Shown here: positions 1 to 8,346 of the stretch, in pieces
Layout: the number at the start of each line of letters is the position of its first letter
How positions within the stretch are numbered: position 1 is the first letter of the stretch
DNA from: JALYUM01 sp036688685
GTDB taxonomy: Bacteria > Pseudomonadota > Gammaproteobacteria > Burkholderiales > Burkholderiaceae_D
DNA: 64,000 nucleotides
Reading direction: 5' to 3'
Assembly: GCF_036688685.1 (NCBI RefSeq)
Contig: NZ_JAQQPS010000003.1
Span: 248,001 to 312,000 of the forward strand
The notes under the pieces: model-generated
What the model was told of the DNA's origin: nothing
The model's input: only the letters and a program-made list of their open reading frames with translations
Database searches by the model: none
Program-made: the position numbers and the translations under genes

Positions 1-540
1 GGCAAGGCGCTCAAAAAAGCCTTCCTCAAGTCGCCAATCGAATTTTCCCGTATTTCGTCGGGCTTCGCCATGCGCAGCCACCCGGTCACGGGCAACTGGA
101 AACAGCACAAGGGCGTCGATTTCGCGGCACCGAACGGCACCCCGATCCGCGCATCAGGCGACGGCGTTGTCGATTACGCCGGCAACGGCGTGACCGGCTA
201 CGGCAATCTGGTGATCCTGAAGCACTGGGCCAACTACACCACCGCCTACGCCCACATGAGCCGTTTTGCGTCCAACCTGCGCAAGGGTGCCCGCGTCAAC
301 CAGGGCGACGTGATCGGTTATGTCGGCTCGACGGGCTGGTCGACCGGCAACCACCTGCACTATGAATTCCGCGTCGCCAACCAGGCGCGTGACCCTATGT
401 CGCTCGGCAACCTGGCCCAGCAGCCACTGAACAGCGGCGAACTGGCGCGCTTCAAAACCGCCGCGCTGGACATGCGCCACCGCTTCACGCTGCTGTCGAA
501 CACCAGCGCAGCGCTGACGACACGCCTGGCTGCACGCTAA
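1..540 (+). CDS. M23 family metallopeptidase, C-terminal part (LytM-type endopeptidase)
   Basis: The reading frame is open from the first base, so the N-terminus lies outside the window and 179 residues are visible. The visible part is a whole LytM/M23 catalytic domain: an RISSGF-like entry, H36-x3-D40 (HKGVD), YAHMS with H85, and HLH at 118-120, which together give the zinc ligands and catalytic histidine of this family. Such enzymes cut peptide cross-links of peptidoglycan in the periplasm. A strong hairpin terminator follows, and anmK, a cell-wall recycling gene, is next on the same strand, which fits a murein role. About 55 residues after the HxH motif form an Ala/Leu-rich tail with no motif I recognise. 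Family call is sure; the exact paralogue (MepM- or NlpD-like) is not. Confidence 0.9.
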   Translation, partial: GKALKKAFLKSPIEFSRISSGFAMRSHPVTGNWKQHKGVDFAAPNGTPIRASGDGVVDYAGNGVTGYGNLVILKHWANYTTAYAHMSRFASNLRKGARVNQGDVIGYVGSTGWSTGNHLHYEFRVANQARDPMSLGNLAQQPLNSGELARFKTAALDMRHRFTLLSNTSAALTTRLAAR

Positions 541-555
541 GTTTCAGCTGGTCCG

Positions 556-600
556 AAAGCGCCTGGATTCGCAGTAAGATGCGCATCCAGGCGCTTTTTC
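556..600 (+). terminator. Rho-independent terminator after the M23 gene
   Basis: A perfect 13-bp stem (556-568 with 585-597) with a 16-nt loop runs into a T tract at 595-599. It starts 16 bases after the peptidase stop codon and ends before the anmK ribosome-binding site. Confidence 0.85.
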
Positions 601-629
601 TTTTGCCGAATGCTTTTTGAGGAACCACC

Positions 630-1727
630 ATGGCAAATTCCACCTTCTATATCGGCATGATGTCCGGAACCAGCCTAGACGGCGTGGATGGCGTGCTGGC
701 CGATTTCGGCCACGGCGCCATCCGCACCGTCGCCGCCGCCTTCATCCCCTTCCCGCCCGCCTTGCGGTCTCAACTGATGGCACTGCAGGTCAGCGGGCCC
801 GACGAGATCGAACGGGAAGCGCTGGTGGCGAACAGGCTGGCCGCCCTCTACGCGGAATGCGTGGCGCAACTGCTGCCGGCGGCCAGCGGGCCGGTCGCCG
901 CCATCGCGGTGCACGGGCAAACCATCCGCCACCGCCCCGAACTGGGTTTTACGCGCCAGACCAATAACCCGTCCCTGCTGGCCGAACTGTGCGGGATCGA
1001 CGTGATTGCCGACCTGCGCAGCCGCGACGTCGCCGCCGGCGGCCAGGGCGCGCCGCTGGTACCGGCCTTTCACGCGGCCCAGTTCGGCCAGCCGGGCACG
1101 GCGCGCGCAGTGGTCAACATCGGTGGCATCGGCAATATCAGCGTGCTGCATGCGGACGGGCGCGTTAGCGGCTTCGATACCGGCCCCGGCAATGTGTTGA
1201 TGGATTTGTGGATTGCGCGCCACCAGGGCCGCGCCTACGACGCCGACGGCGCCTGGGCGGCGACCGGTCTGCTCGATCCGGCCCTGCTCGGCATCCTGCT
1301 CGACGAACCGTATTTCACGCTGGCGGCGCCAAAAAGCACCGGGCGCGACCTGTTCCACGCCGACTGGCTCGACGTCCGCCTGGCGCAGTTGCCGCACGCG
1401 CTCAAGCCGGAAGATGTGCAGGCGACCCTGACGTCATTGACGGCGACCACGATCGCGCGCGCGATCCACGACGAGAATGCCGACGTGTCGGCAGTGTATG
1501 TGTGCGGGGGTGGCGCGGAAAATGGCGAACTGATGCGACAACTGGGCGCGGCCATGCCGCAGGCGACCGTGCAATCGACCGAGGTGTTGGGTGTGGCGCC
1601 GAACCGGGTCGAAGCGCTGGCGTTTGCTTGGCTGGGGTATCGTTTCACCCAGAGATTGCCGGGCAATTTACCCGCCGTTACGGGTGCAAAAGGCGAGCGG
1701 ATTCTCGGCGCGCTGTATCCGGCCTGA
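630..1727 (+). CDS. anmK: Anhydro-N-acetylmuramic acid kinase AnmK
   Basis: This enzyme hydrolyses and phosphorylates 1,6-anhydro-MurNAc to MurNAc-6-phosphate in cytoplasmic murein recycling. The 365-residue protein matches the usual family length. It carries the N-terminal phosphate-binding signature GMMSGTSLDGVD (residues 9-20), the NIGGIGN segment near residue 163, FDTGPGN near 190, and a late VCGGGAENGELM motif, all typical of the ASKHA fold of AnmK. The ATG is preceded by GAGGAA at suitable spacing. It lies directly after a murein endopeptidase gene and converges on erpA, with a hairpin between. No murQ is visible nearby. Confidence 0.96.
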   Translation: MANSTFYIGMMSGTSLDGVDGVLADFGHGAIRTVAAAFIPFPPALRSQLMALQVSGPDEIEREALVANRLAALYAECVAQLLPAASGPVAAIAVHGQTIRHRPELGFTRQTNNPSLLAELCGIDVIADLRSRDVAAGGQGAPLVPAFHAAQFGQPGTARAVVNIGGIGNISVLHADGRVSGFDTGPGNVLMDLWIARHQGRAYDADGAWAATGLLDPALLGILLDEPYFTLAAPKSTGRDLFHADWLDVRLAQLPHALKPEDVQATLTSLTATTIARAIHDENADVSAVYVCGGGAENGELMRQLGAAMPQATVQSTEVLGVAPNRVEALAFAWLGYRFTQRLPGNLPAVTGAKGERILGALYPA

Positions 1728-1740
1728 CAATCTGTGCGGG

Positions 1741-1769
1741 AAAATATGCCCCGGCGAGCGCCGGGGCAT
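1741..1769 (-). terminator. Hairpin terminator between convergent anmK and erpA
   Basis: A perfect 10-bp GC-rich stem (1746-1755 with 1760-1769) closes a GAGC loop. Read on the minus strand the stem is followed by ATTTT, so it mainly serves erpA. It sits between two convergent genes and could also slow plus-strand transcription. Confidence 0.75.
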
Positions 1770-1780
1770 CGAGGTAAAAC

Positions 1781-2146
1781 TTAGACCGAGAACGACGAAC
1801 CGCAGCCGCAGGTCGACGTGGCGGTTGGATTCTTGATGACGAACTGGGCGCCTTCGAGGTCATCCTTGTAGTCGATTTCGGCGCCCACCAGGTACTGGTA
1901 GCTCATCGAATCGATCAACAGTTGGACGCCGTTCTTGACCATGGTGGTGTCGTCGTCGTTGACGATTTCGTCAAAGGTAAAGCCATACTGGAAGCCCGAA
2001 CAGCCGCCGCCCTGCACGAACACGCGCAATTTCAGGTCGGGATTGCCTTCTTCCTCGATCAGCTGTGCCACTTTTTCGGCGGCGCTATCGGTAAAAATGA
2101 TTGGCGACGGAATCGTCGTGTCGAGCACTTCGGCAACTGCATTCAT
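1781..2146 (-). CDS. erpA: Iron-sulfur cluster insertion protein ErpA
   Basis: An A-type Fe-S carrier that delivers clusters to apo-enzymes such as those of isoprenoid synthesis and respiration. The 121-residue protein has the three conserved cysteines of the HesB/IscA fold: C49 in GGGCSGFQYGF and C113/C115 in TCGCGSSF at the C-terminus. The N-terminal extension before the A-type core (about 15 residues) is typical of betaproteobacterial ErpA. It is transcribed alone toward anmK, with its own promoter and terminator. Distinguishing ErpA from IscA rests on this context, since no isc genes are nearby. Confidence 0.95.
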   Translation of the reverse strand: MNAVAEVLDTTIPSPIIFTDSAAEKVAQLIEEEGNPDLKLRVFVQGGGCSGFQYGFTFDEIVNDDDTTMVKNGVQLLIDSMSYQYLVGAEIDYKDDLEGAQFVIKNPTATSTCGCGSSFSV

Positions 2147-2178
2147 GGGGAACTCCTACCAGGGAAAATTTATTGGTC

Positions 2179-2184
2179 ATTATA
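2179..2184 (-). promoter_or_regulatory. Likely -10 box for erpA
   Basis: On the minus strand the sequence TATAAT lies about 33 bases before the erpA ATG and would give a leader of about 25 nt. No good -35 is seen at 16-18 bp upstream. The box is flanked by GGTC and GACC, so it lies inside a small inverted repeat. An activator or Fe-S regulator could be involved, but no IscR-type site was recognised. Confidence 0.5.
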
Positions 2185-2299
2185 GACCGTTGACTCAAGT
2201 CACGCTGCGGGCCGCTCCAAGCTTGCCAGTACGGCAAGCCGGAAAAGCGACAGTACAGCATCATTCCCGCTATATGCGGCCAAGCGGCCACAACACAAG

Positions 2300-3337
2300 T
2301 TATGGCAGCAGCGCAATATGCTGCAAGCCCATCGTTTCCGGGAAACCGAACATCAGGTTCATGCACTGCACCGCCTGGCCGGAGGCGCCCTTGACCAGGT
2401 TGTCCTGCACCACCAGCACCACCACCGTGTTGCCGCCGTCAGGACGATGCAGCGCCAGGCGCAGCATGTTCGAGCCGCGCGTCGAACGCGTTTCCGGATG
2501 CGAGCCGAATGGCATCACGTCGACGAACGGCGCCTCTTTATATGCGTCTTCAAACAGCGCCTGCAGGGCGGCATCGTCGATGTCTTTGGTCAAACGCGCG
2601 TACAAGGTGGCATGCATGCCGCGGATCATCGGCACCAGGTGCGGCGTGAACAGCAGGCCGACTTTCTGGTCGGTATAGCGCGCCAGCTGGGCCGAGGTTT
2701 CCGGCGTGTGGCGGTGACCGGAGACACCGTAGGCCTTGAAATTGTCGCTCGACTCGGAGAACAGCGTAGCGATCTCGGCTTTGCGGCCGGCGCCGGACAC
2801 GCCCGACTTGGCGTCGGCAATCAGGCTGCCGGCGTCAATGATGCCGGCTTTGAGCAGCGGATAAAAGCCCAGCTGCATCGTGGTTGGGTAGCAACCCGGG
2901 TTGGCGATCAGGCGCGCTTTGGTGATGGCGTCGCGGTTCAGCTCTGGCAAGCCATATACGGCCTCGTCCAGCAATTCAGGGGCCGTGTGCGGAATCTTGT
3001 ACCACTTCTCGAATGTCGCCTGGTCCTTCAGGCGGAAGTCCGCTGCCAGGTCGATGACTTTCACGCCATTGGCCAGCAATGCCGGCGCCTGGGCCATGGC
3101 CACGCCGTGCGGGGTGGCGAAGAAGACCACATCGCAGCTGTTCAGGTCAGCCTTGTCCGGCGCCGAAAACGCCAGGTCGACGCTGCCGCGCAATGATGGA
3201 AACATGTCGGAGACAGGTAAACCGTCTTCCTTGCGCGAGGTGATCGCGGTCAGTTCGGCTTCCGGGTGGGACGCCAGCAAGCGCAACAGTTCAACGCCGG
3301 TGTAGCCGGTCCCGCCAACAATGCCTACTTTGATCAT
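2300..3337 (-). CDS. argC: N-acetyl-gamma-glutamyl-phosphate reductase ArgC
   Basis: NADPH-dependent reduction of N-acetylglutamyl phosphate to the semialdehyde, third step of arginine synthesis. The protein has 345 residues. The Rossmann entry GIVGGTGYTGVELLRLL (residues 5-21) binds NADP, and the catalytic cysteine is C149 in ANPGCYPT. SGVSGAGRKA and the GHRHTPE segment are also family hallmarks. It belongs to the long (type 1) ArgC class. It lies between rpsI and erpA on the same strand, as in many Burkholderiales, with 129 bp and the rpsI terminator upstream, so it probably has its own promoter. Confidence 0.97.
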   Translation of the reverse strand: MIKVGIVGGTGYTGVELLRLLASHPEAELTAITSRKEDGLPVSDMFPSLRGSVDLAFSAPDKADLNSCDVVFFATPHGVAMAQAPALLANGVKVIDLAADFRLKDQATFEKWYKIPHTAPELLDEAVYGLPELNRDAITKARLIANPGCYPTTMQLGFYPLLKAGIIDAGSLIADAKSGVSGAGRKAEIATLFSESSDNFKAYGVSGHRHTPETSAQLARYTDQKVGLLFTPHLVPMIRGMHATLYARLTKDIDDAALQALFEDAYKEAPFVDVMPFGSHPETRSTRGSNMLRLALHRPDGGNTVVVLVVQDNLVKGASGQAVQCMNLMFGFPETMGLQHIALLP

Positions 3338-3400
3338 CGCTTATCCTTGAATAAAAATGGGGTCCTCGCGGACGACGTGCAATTTTAACAGTCACACTAA

Positions 3401-3431
3401 TAAAAAAGCCGCCCGGCTTGCGCGGGGCGGC
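3401..3431 (-). terminator. Terminator of the rplM-rpsI operon
   Basis: On the minus strand a 7-bp GC stem (3425-3431 with 3408-3414) is followed by six T residues (3407-3402). It lies 36 bases past the rpsI stop codon and before argC. Confidence 0.85.
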
Positions 3432-3466
3432 TCTTCCAACAGCGCCGGGGCGCCGCATGAAGCAAA

Positions 3467-3859
3467 TTAACGCTTCGAGAATTGCTTTGCGCGACGTGCT
3501 TTGCGCAGGCCGACTTTTTTACGCTCGACTTCACGTGCATCGCGGGTAACGAAACCGGCACGTGCCAGGTCGCCCTTGAGTGCTGCGTCGTAGTCGATCA
3601 GTGCGCGGGTGATGCCGTGGCGAACTGCGCCAGCCTGGCCGGACTCGCCGCCGCCGTGCACGTTGACTTTGATGTCAAAACGCTCGACGTTGCCGGTCAG
3701 TTCCAGCGGTTGACGGATGACCATCAGGCCGGTTTCGCGCGAAAAGTATTCCGACGCTGGCTTGCCGTTGACGATGATCAAGCCGGTACCGACCTTGATG
3801 AACACGCGTGCGACGGCGCTCTTGCGACGGCCGGTGCCGTAATTGTAGTTGCCGATCAT
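3467..3859 (-). CDS. rpsI: 30S ribosomal protein S9
   Basis: Small-subunit protein uS9, whose basic C-terminal tail reaches the P-site tRNA. The 130-residue protein shows the characteristic GTGRRKSAVARVF start region (8-20) and the terminal KQFSKR tail with Arg at the very end. It sits 9 bp downstream of rplM in the near-universal rplM-rpsI operon. The start ATG has an AAGGAG-like site in the short gap. Confidence 0.99.
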   Translation of the reverse strand: MIGNYNYGTGRRKSAVARVFIKVGTGLIIVNGKPASEYFSRETGLMVIRQPLELTGNVERFDIKVNVHGGGESGQAGAVRHGITRALIDYDAALKGDLARAGFVTRDAREVERKKVGLRKARRAKQFSKR

Positions 3860-3868
3860 GTCAGCTCC

Positions 3869-4297
3869 TTAGAGAACGAGTGCTTGCGGTTGCTGGGCAG
3901 CATGCGGGTGGGAACCTTCCGCATACACTTTCAACTTCTTGATCATGGCGTAGCCAAGCGGGCCCTTAGGCAGCATGCCCTTGACCGCTTTTTCAAGCGC
4001 GCGACCAGGAAAACGCTCTTGCATTTTCTTGAAGTTGGTTTCGTAGATGCCGCCTGGGTAGCCGGAGTGACGGTAGTACGTCTTCTCGGTGGCCTTGGTG
4101 CCCGTAACGCGCAATTTGCCTGCGTTGATGACGACGATGAAATCGCCGGTGTCGACGTGAGGGGTGAATTCCGGTTTGTGTTTGCCGCGCAGTCGGAGTG
4201 CCACTTCGCTGGCAACACGTCCGAGGATCAGATCCGTCGCGTCAATCACCAACCAGTCGCGCTGGACTTCATGTCCTTTAGCGGAAAAAGTTTTCAT
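3869..4297 (-). CDS. rplM: 50S ribosomal protein L13
   Basis: Large-subunit protein uL13, an early assembly protein. The 142-residue protein contains DATDLILGRVASEVA near residue 20-34, YYRHSGYPGG and the P-rich ALEKAVKGMLPKGPLG segment typical of L13. It is the first gene of the rplM-rpsI operon and follows a well-formed sigma-70 promoter. Confidence 0.99.
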   Translation of the reverse strand: MKTFSAKGHEVQRDWLVIDATDLILGRVASEVALRLRGKHKPEFTPHVDTGDFIVVINAGKLRVTGTKATEKTYYRHSGYPGGIYETNFKKMQERFPGRALEKAVKGMLPKGPLGYAMIKKLKVYAEGSHPHAAQQPQALVL

Positions 4298-4398
4298 GAT
4301 GACTTCCTAATGTATTAAATCGCTCAAATGGTGGTTCCGCTTCTACTATCTTGCGGACTCTGCCTTATGTCTTTTCCTGAGCAAACGGAAAGCCGACG

Positions 4399-4428
4399 AT
4401 GATAGCCGATCTTGCCTGCGCGGGTCAA
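4399..4428 (-). promoter_or_regulatory. Sigma-70 promoter of rplM-rpsI
   Basis: On the minus strand TTGACC (4428-4423) and TATCAT (4404-4399) are separated by 18 bp. The start point would be near 4392, giving a leader of about 95 nt before rplM. Confidence 0.75.
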
Positions 4429-4452
4429 GGGGCCATTACGCCGCTGTGGTAG

Positions 4453-4482
4453 TTGACCAGAAGAAGGTCGTGAACTTAGACT
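4453..4482 (+). promoter_or_regulatory. Sigma-70 promoter of the hydrolase-natAB operon
   Basis: TTGACC (4453-4458) and TAGACT (4477-4482) are spaced by 18 bp. The start point would be near 4489, just ahead of GGAGA (4498-4502) and the TTG start at 4509. Its -35 box is 24 bp from the -35 box of the divergent rplM promoter. This arrangement argues against the upstream GTG at 4446 being the true start. Confidence 0.6.
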
Positions 4483-4508
4483 GTGGTGATAATCAATGGA
4501 GACGCCGC

Positions 4509-5945
4509 TTGAAATACCGCTTGCCAGTCTGCCTCTCCCTCGCTGCTGCCGTCCTGTTCGCTGGCGCAGCCCAGGCCGCCGCACCCGTCAAGGCACGCAG
4601 CTGCCACCTGCCCGGCGTCGAAGAAGCCCTGCGCTGCCTGACCGTGCCGGTCGACCTGGCCGCGCCCGGCGGCCCGACGCTGGCGCTGCACGTGACCGTG
4701 GCGCCGGCGTTCCGCGAATCGGCGCGCAGCGACCCCTTGTTTGTGTTGGCCGGCGGCCCCGGCGAAGCGGGCAGCGACGTGCTGCCACTGCTGTCGACCG
4801 CGTTCCGGCGCGTGCGCGCCACGCGCGACATCGTGCTCATCGACCAGCGCGGCACCGGCCTGAGCGGCCGGCTCGACTGCCCCACCCGGCCCGAGCAGGA
4901 AACCATGATCGAGGCCCAGCTCGACCAGGAGATGTTCGACTGCATCGCCGCCGCCAGGAAGCGTCCGGATCGACCGCTGGCGGCCTACACCACCGCCAAC
5001 GCCGCGCGCGATATCGAGCAAGTGCGCCAGGCGCTCGGCTACGGCAAGATCAATGTTTGGGGCGGCTCCTACGGCACCCGCCTGGGCCAGGTGTATGCAC
5101 GCGCGTACCCGGATAGCGTGCGCACGCTGGTGCTCGACGGCGTGGCCGCGCCCGAACAGGTCATTCCCGCCGGCGGACGCGACAGCCAGACCGCGCTCGA
5201 CAAGCTGTTCAAAACCTGCGCCAGGGATGTTGCCTGCCATGCCGCATTCCCGAACCTGCGCGCCGAATTCGATGCCGTCAGCGCACGCGTCGACAAGGGC
5301 GACCTCGTCATCGCGATGGCCGACCCGCGCACCGCACTGCCAGGCAAGGTGGCGATGAGCAGCGCGCGCTATCAGGGCACCATCCACAGCATCCTGTATT
5401 CGGCGATCGATACGCGCAGGTTACCGTTTTTGATCCACAACGCTTACCAGGGCCACTGGGAACCGTTCGTGGCGCGGCGCAATCTGGCCAACGACTTTTC
5501 CGCCGACGGCTCGAACGCCATCCTGCTGCACCTGGCGGTGGTGTGCGCCGAGGACATGCCGCGCCTGACCCCGCAACTGCTGGCCAGCGACACCGGCGTG
5601 CTGACCCGCACGATGATCGGACGCATGCCGGCCATGTGCAAGGCCATCGACGTGCCGGCTGTGCCATGGCGCGCGCCGACCATGATCACGGCGCCGGCGC
5701 TGCTGTTTTCCGGCGCACTCGACCCGGTCACGCCGCCGCACCGAGCGGCCTCGGCCGCGCAGTCGATGCGCAATGCGCGCCATATCGTGGTCGCCAATGC
5801 CGGCCACGGCGTGTCGCAACTGGGTTGCACGCCACGCCTGCTGCGCACCTTCCTCGACAATCCCGAAAAACCGCTCGACGCTACCTGCCTCGACGAGATT
5901 CCGGCGCCCTCTTTCCAGCTCGGCAATGCCGGGCCGCAACCGTAA
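4509..5945 (+). CDS. Secreted alpha/beta hydrolase (S33 / TAP-like peptidase family)
   Basis: From the TTG at 4509 the protein has 478 residues and begins with a clear signal peptide (MKYRLPVCLSLAAAVLFAG, cleavage near AQA-A). A GGAGA site lies 6 bases upstream and a promoter precedes it; an upstream GTG at 4446 would lie before that promoter. The nucleophile elbow is GGSYGTR with S187. The late ALDPVTPPHRA and NAGHGVSQ segments supply the Asp and His of the triad, in a TAP-like C-terminal domain. Family members release N-terminal residues or tripeptides from peptides, but the substrate here cannot be told. The next gene, an ABC ATPase, begins 7 bp later, which suggests cotranscription. Confidence 0.85.
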   Translation: MKYRLPVCLSLAAAVLFAGAAQAAAPVKARSCHLPGVEEALRCLTVPVDLAAPGGPTLALHVTVAPAFRESARSDPLFVLAGGPGEAGSDVLPLLSTAFRRVRATRDIVLIDQRGTGLSGRLDCPTRPEQETMIEAQLDQEMFDCIAAARKRPDRPLAAYTTANAARDIEQVRQALGYGKINVWGGSYGTRLGQVYARAYPDSVRTLVLDGVAAPEQVIPAGGRDSQTALDKLFKTCARDVACHAAFPNLRAEFDAVSARVDKGDLVIAMADPRTALPGKVAMSSARYQGTIHSILYSAIDTRRLPFLIHNAYQGHWEPFVARRNLANDFSADGSNAILLHLAVVCAEDMPRLTPQLLASDTGVLTRTMIGRMPAMCKAIDVPAVPWRAPTMITAPALLFSGALDPVTPPHRAASAAQSMRNARHIVVANAGHGVSQLGCTPRLLRTFLDNPEKPLDATCLDEIPAPSFQLGNAGPQP

Positions 5946-5952
5946 AGTACCC

Positions 5953-6687
5953 ATGATTGAAGTTAATGAAGTCCGCAAGCAATTCGGCGCCGTGCAGGCG
6001 CTCGGCGGCGTCAGCTTTACGGCCCGGGACGGCCAGATCACGGCTTTACTTGGCCCAAACGGCGCCGGCAAAACCACGCTGCTGCGCTTGCTGGTCGGCC
6101 TGCTGAAACGCGACCACGGCACCATCGCCGTCGACGGCGTCGATCCGGCCGTCAATCCGCTGGCGGTGCGCGCCAACATCGGCTTTCTTACCGACCAGTT
6201 CGGCCTGTACGAGCGCCTGTCGACGCGCGAATACCTGGCCTACTTTGGCGAACTGCACGGCATGGGCGGCAAATCGCTCACGGCGCGCATCGATGAAGTG
6301 TCGAACCTGCTCCAGATGGACGATATCCTGGAGCGCCGCAGCAAGGGCTTTTCGCAGGGCCAGCGCATCAAGGTGGCGATGGCGCGCACGCTGCTGCACC
6401 GCCCGCGCCACCTGCTGCTCGACGAACCGAGCCGCGGCCTGGACGTGATGAGTACGCGGGCGCTGCGCGTGGCCCTATCGGCCTTGCGCAGCGAAGGTTG
6501 CTGCGTGATCATGGCCACCCACGTGATGCAGGAAGTGTCGCACCTGTGCGACGACGTGATCGTGATCGCGAAAGGCATGACAGTGGCGCAGGGTTCGCCC
6601 CAGCAATTGTGCGAGCGCACCGGCATCGCCAGCCTGGAAGACGCCTTCGTCAGCCTGGTTGGCACCGATGAAGGCTTGCTCGCATGA
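5953..6687 (+). CDS. ABC transporter ATP-binding protein, NatA-like
   Basis: A 244-residue ATPase. Walker A is GPNGAGKTT at 34-42; the signature is the variant FSQGQR, followed by Walker B LLLDEPSRGLD and the H-loop MATHVMQE. The ATG at 5953 follows the hydrolase stop by 7 bp. The stop overlaps the permease start as ATGA, so the two subunits are translationally coupled. This pair resembles NatAB, an ABC-2 exporter first described for sodium extrusion. The substrate here is not proven. Confidence 0.9.
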   Translation: MIEVNEVRKQFGAVQALGGVSFTARDGQITALLGPNGAGKTTLLRLLVGLLKRDHGTIAVDGVDPAVNPLAVRANIGFLTDQFGLYERLSTREYLAYFGELHGMGGKSLTARIDEVSNLLQMDDILERRSKGFSQGQRIKVAMARTLLHRPRHLLLDEPSRGLDVMSTRALRVALSALRSEGCCVIMATHVMQEVSHLCDDVIVIAKGMTVAQGSPQQLCERTGIASLEDAFVSLVGTDEGLLA

Positions 6688-7880
6688 TATTCAATAAAAA
6701 ACCCCGTTTCCTGATCGTCTTCCTCAAGGAATTCCGCGAAACCCTGCGCGACAAGCGCTCGCTGGGTTTATTGGCATTGTTCACGCTGATGTATCCGGTG
6801 ATGCTCGGCTATATCCTGAACCAGCAGATCGAGCGCGCCACGCGGCCCGAGCGCGAAGGCATTGCGCTGTCCGTGATCGGGGCCGACAAGGCGCCGACCT
6901 TGATGGCGCGGCTGAAACACAAGAACGTCACCGTGACAAGCCTGCCGCCGCAGAGCGACGAGCAGATCGAAGCGCTGCTGCGCGGTCGCAAGGTCGCCGC
7001 GGTATTGCGCCTGGCCGACGATTTCACGGTCGATTATGCGGCCATGCGTCCCGCCAAAATGGAACTCTGGTACAACTCGGCGTCCGACCTGGACGCGCGC
7101 CGGCGCGATATCGACGAGGTTTTGCAGGCCTACAGTACGAATATCGCCGGTGCGCGCCTGCTGGCGCATGGCGTGTCGCCGGCCACCATGACACCGATCA
7201 AATTGCAGCGCTACGATACGGGCTCGAATGCCGCACGCTCCGCCGGCCTGATCGGCAGCATCCTTGGCTTCCTGTTCTTCCCCGCGTTTATTTGCTGCCT
7301 GTCGGCCGCGGTCGACAGCACCGCCGGCGAACGCGAACGGCGCTCGCTCGAAGTGCTGATGTCGCAGCCCGCCCACGCATGGGAACTGATCGTCGGCAAG
7401 TGGCTGGCGGCCGGCAGCCTGTCCGTGATCGGCATCACGGTCGAACTGGCGCTGGCGCACGCGATCCTGTCCTGGCTGCCGCTGGAAGAAATCGGCATGT
7501 CGTGGCGCGTCACCTCAAGCGATCTGGCGCTGGTGTGCCTGGTGTCGGTGCCGCTCTCCCTGTTTGCGGCAGGTTTACAGATCGCCATCGCGATGAACGC
7601 GAAATCGTTCAAGGAAGCGCAGAGCATGCTCAGTTTCATCATGCTGGTGCCGATGATTCCGGGTATCGCCGTGTCGATGCTGGAACTGAAAACGGCGACC
7701 TGGATGTATTTGGTGCCGATGCTGTCGAACCAGACCTTGTTGCGCGAAATTGCCAAGGGCGAATCCATGGGCGCACTCCCCTTCGTGCTGACCTTTGCCA
7801 GCAGCGCCATCGCGGCGCTGGCGGCGGTGGCATTCGCCGCCTGGCGGATGAAGAGCGAGCGCTACGTGCTGGCCGTGTAG
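6684..7880 (+). CDS. ABC-2 type permease, NatB-like
   Basis: A 398-residue membrane protein. One hydrophobic segment near residues 30-47 is followed by a soluble loop of about 125 residues, then five C-terminal membrane segments, the ABC-2 exporter plan. The conserved STAGERERRSLEVLMSQP stretch after the second segment is the coupling-helix region typical of NatB/YhaP-type permeases. ATGA overlap with the ATPase gene indicates a complex with it. The large external loop and the cotranscribed secreted hydrolase make export or processing of a peptide possible, but this is inference. Confidence 0.88.
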   Translation: MIFNKKPRFLIVFLKEFRETLRDKRSLGLLALFTLMYPVMLGYILNQQIERATRPEREGIALSVIGADKAPTLMARLKHKNVTVTSLPPQSDEQIEALLRGRKVAAVLRLADDFTVDYAAMRPAKMELWYNSASDLDARRRDIDEVLQAYSTNIAGARLLAHGVSPATMTPIKLQRYDTGSNAARSAGLIGSILGFLFFPAFICCLSAAVDSTAGERERRSLEVLMSQPAHAWELIVGKWLAAGSLSVIGITVELALAHAILSWLPLEEIGMSWRVTSSDLALVCLVSVPLSLFAAGLQIAIAMNAKSFKEAQSMLSFIMLVPMIPGIAVSMLELKTATWMYLVPMLSNQTLLREIAKGESMGALPFVLTFASSAIAALAAVAFAAWRMKSERYVLAV

Positions 7881-7920
7881 CCGCTACAATCATGGGCATC
7901 ATTTAACCAGAGAGCATTTT

Positions 7921-8343
7921 ATGGAAGTCAAAGTCAGCTGGAACGGCCCGTCGGGCATGAGTTTCAGGGCCGAAACCGGATCCGGCCACATGGTGAACAT
8001 GGACGGCGCGCCGGAAGGCGGCGGCCACAACCTGGCGCCGCGGCCGATGGAGATGGTGTTACTGGGTACCGGCGGCTGCACGGCCTACGACGTCGTGCTG
8101 ATCCTCAAGCGCGGGCGCGAAGACGTGCGCGGCTGCGAGGCGACCTTGAAAGCCGAGCGCGCAGATACCGATCCGAAGGTGTTCACGAAGATTCATTTTC
8201 ACTTCGTCGTCACCGGCCGCAACCTGAAAACCACGGCAGTGGAGCGGGCCGTGTCGCTATCGCACGAAAAATATTGCTCGGCGTCGATCATGCTGGCCAA
8301 GATGGCCGAGATCACGCACTCGTTCGAAATTGTGGAAGGTTGA
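7921..8343 (+). CDS. OsmC family protein (peroxiredoxin-like)
   Basis: The 140-residue protein is a single OsmC domain. It keeps the two cysteines needed for peroxide chemistry, C53 in GTGGCTAYDV and C119 in HEKYCSAS. RPMEMVLLGTGGCTA is a typical YhfA-subgroup segment. Members reduce organic hydroperoxides in the cytoplasm, usually with lipoyl or thiol partners. The gene starts 40 bp after the permease gene and converges on coq7 with only 3 bp between the stop codons. Confidence 0.92.
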   Translation: MEVKVSWNGPSGMSFRAETGSGHMVNMDGAPEGGGHNLAPRPMEMVLLGTGGCTAYDVVLILKRGREDVRGCEATLKAERADTDPKVFTKIHFHFVVTGRNLKTTAVERAVSLSHEKYCSASIMLAKMAEITHSFEIVEG

Positions 8344-8346
8344 CGA

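Noticed and set aside
2221..2239. Terminator after argC (7-bp stem with AGTAC loop)
   Set aside because: The stem is short and no T tract follows on the minus strand; kept only as a weak hairpin.
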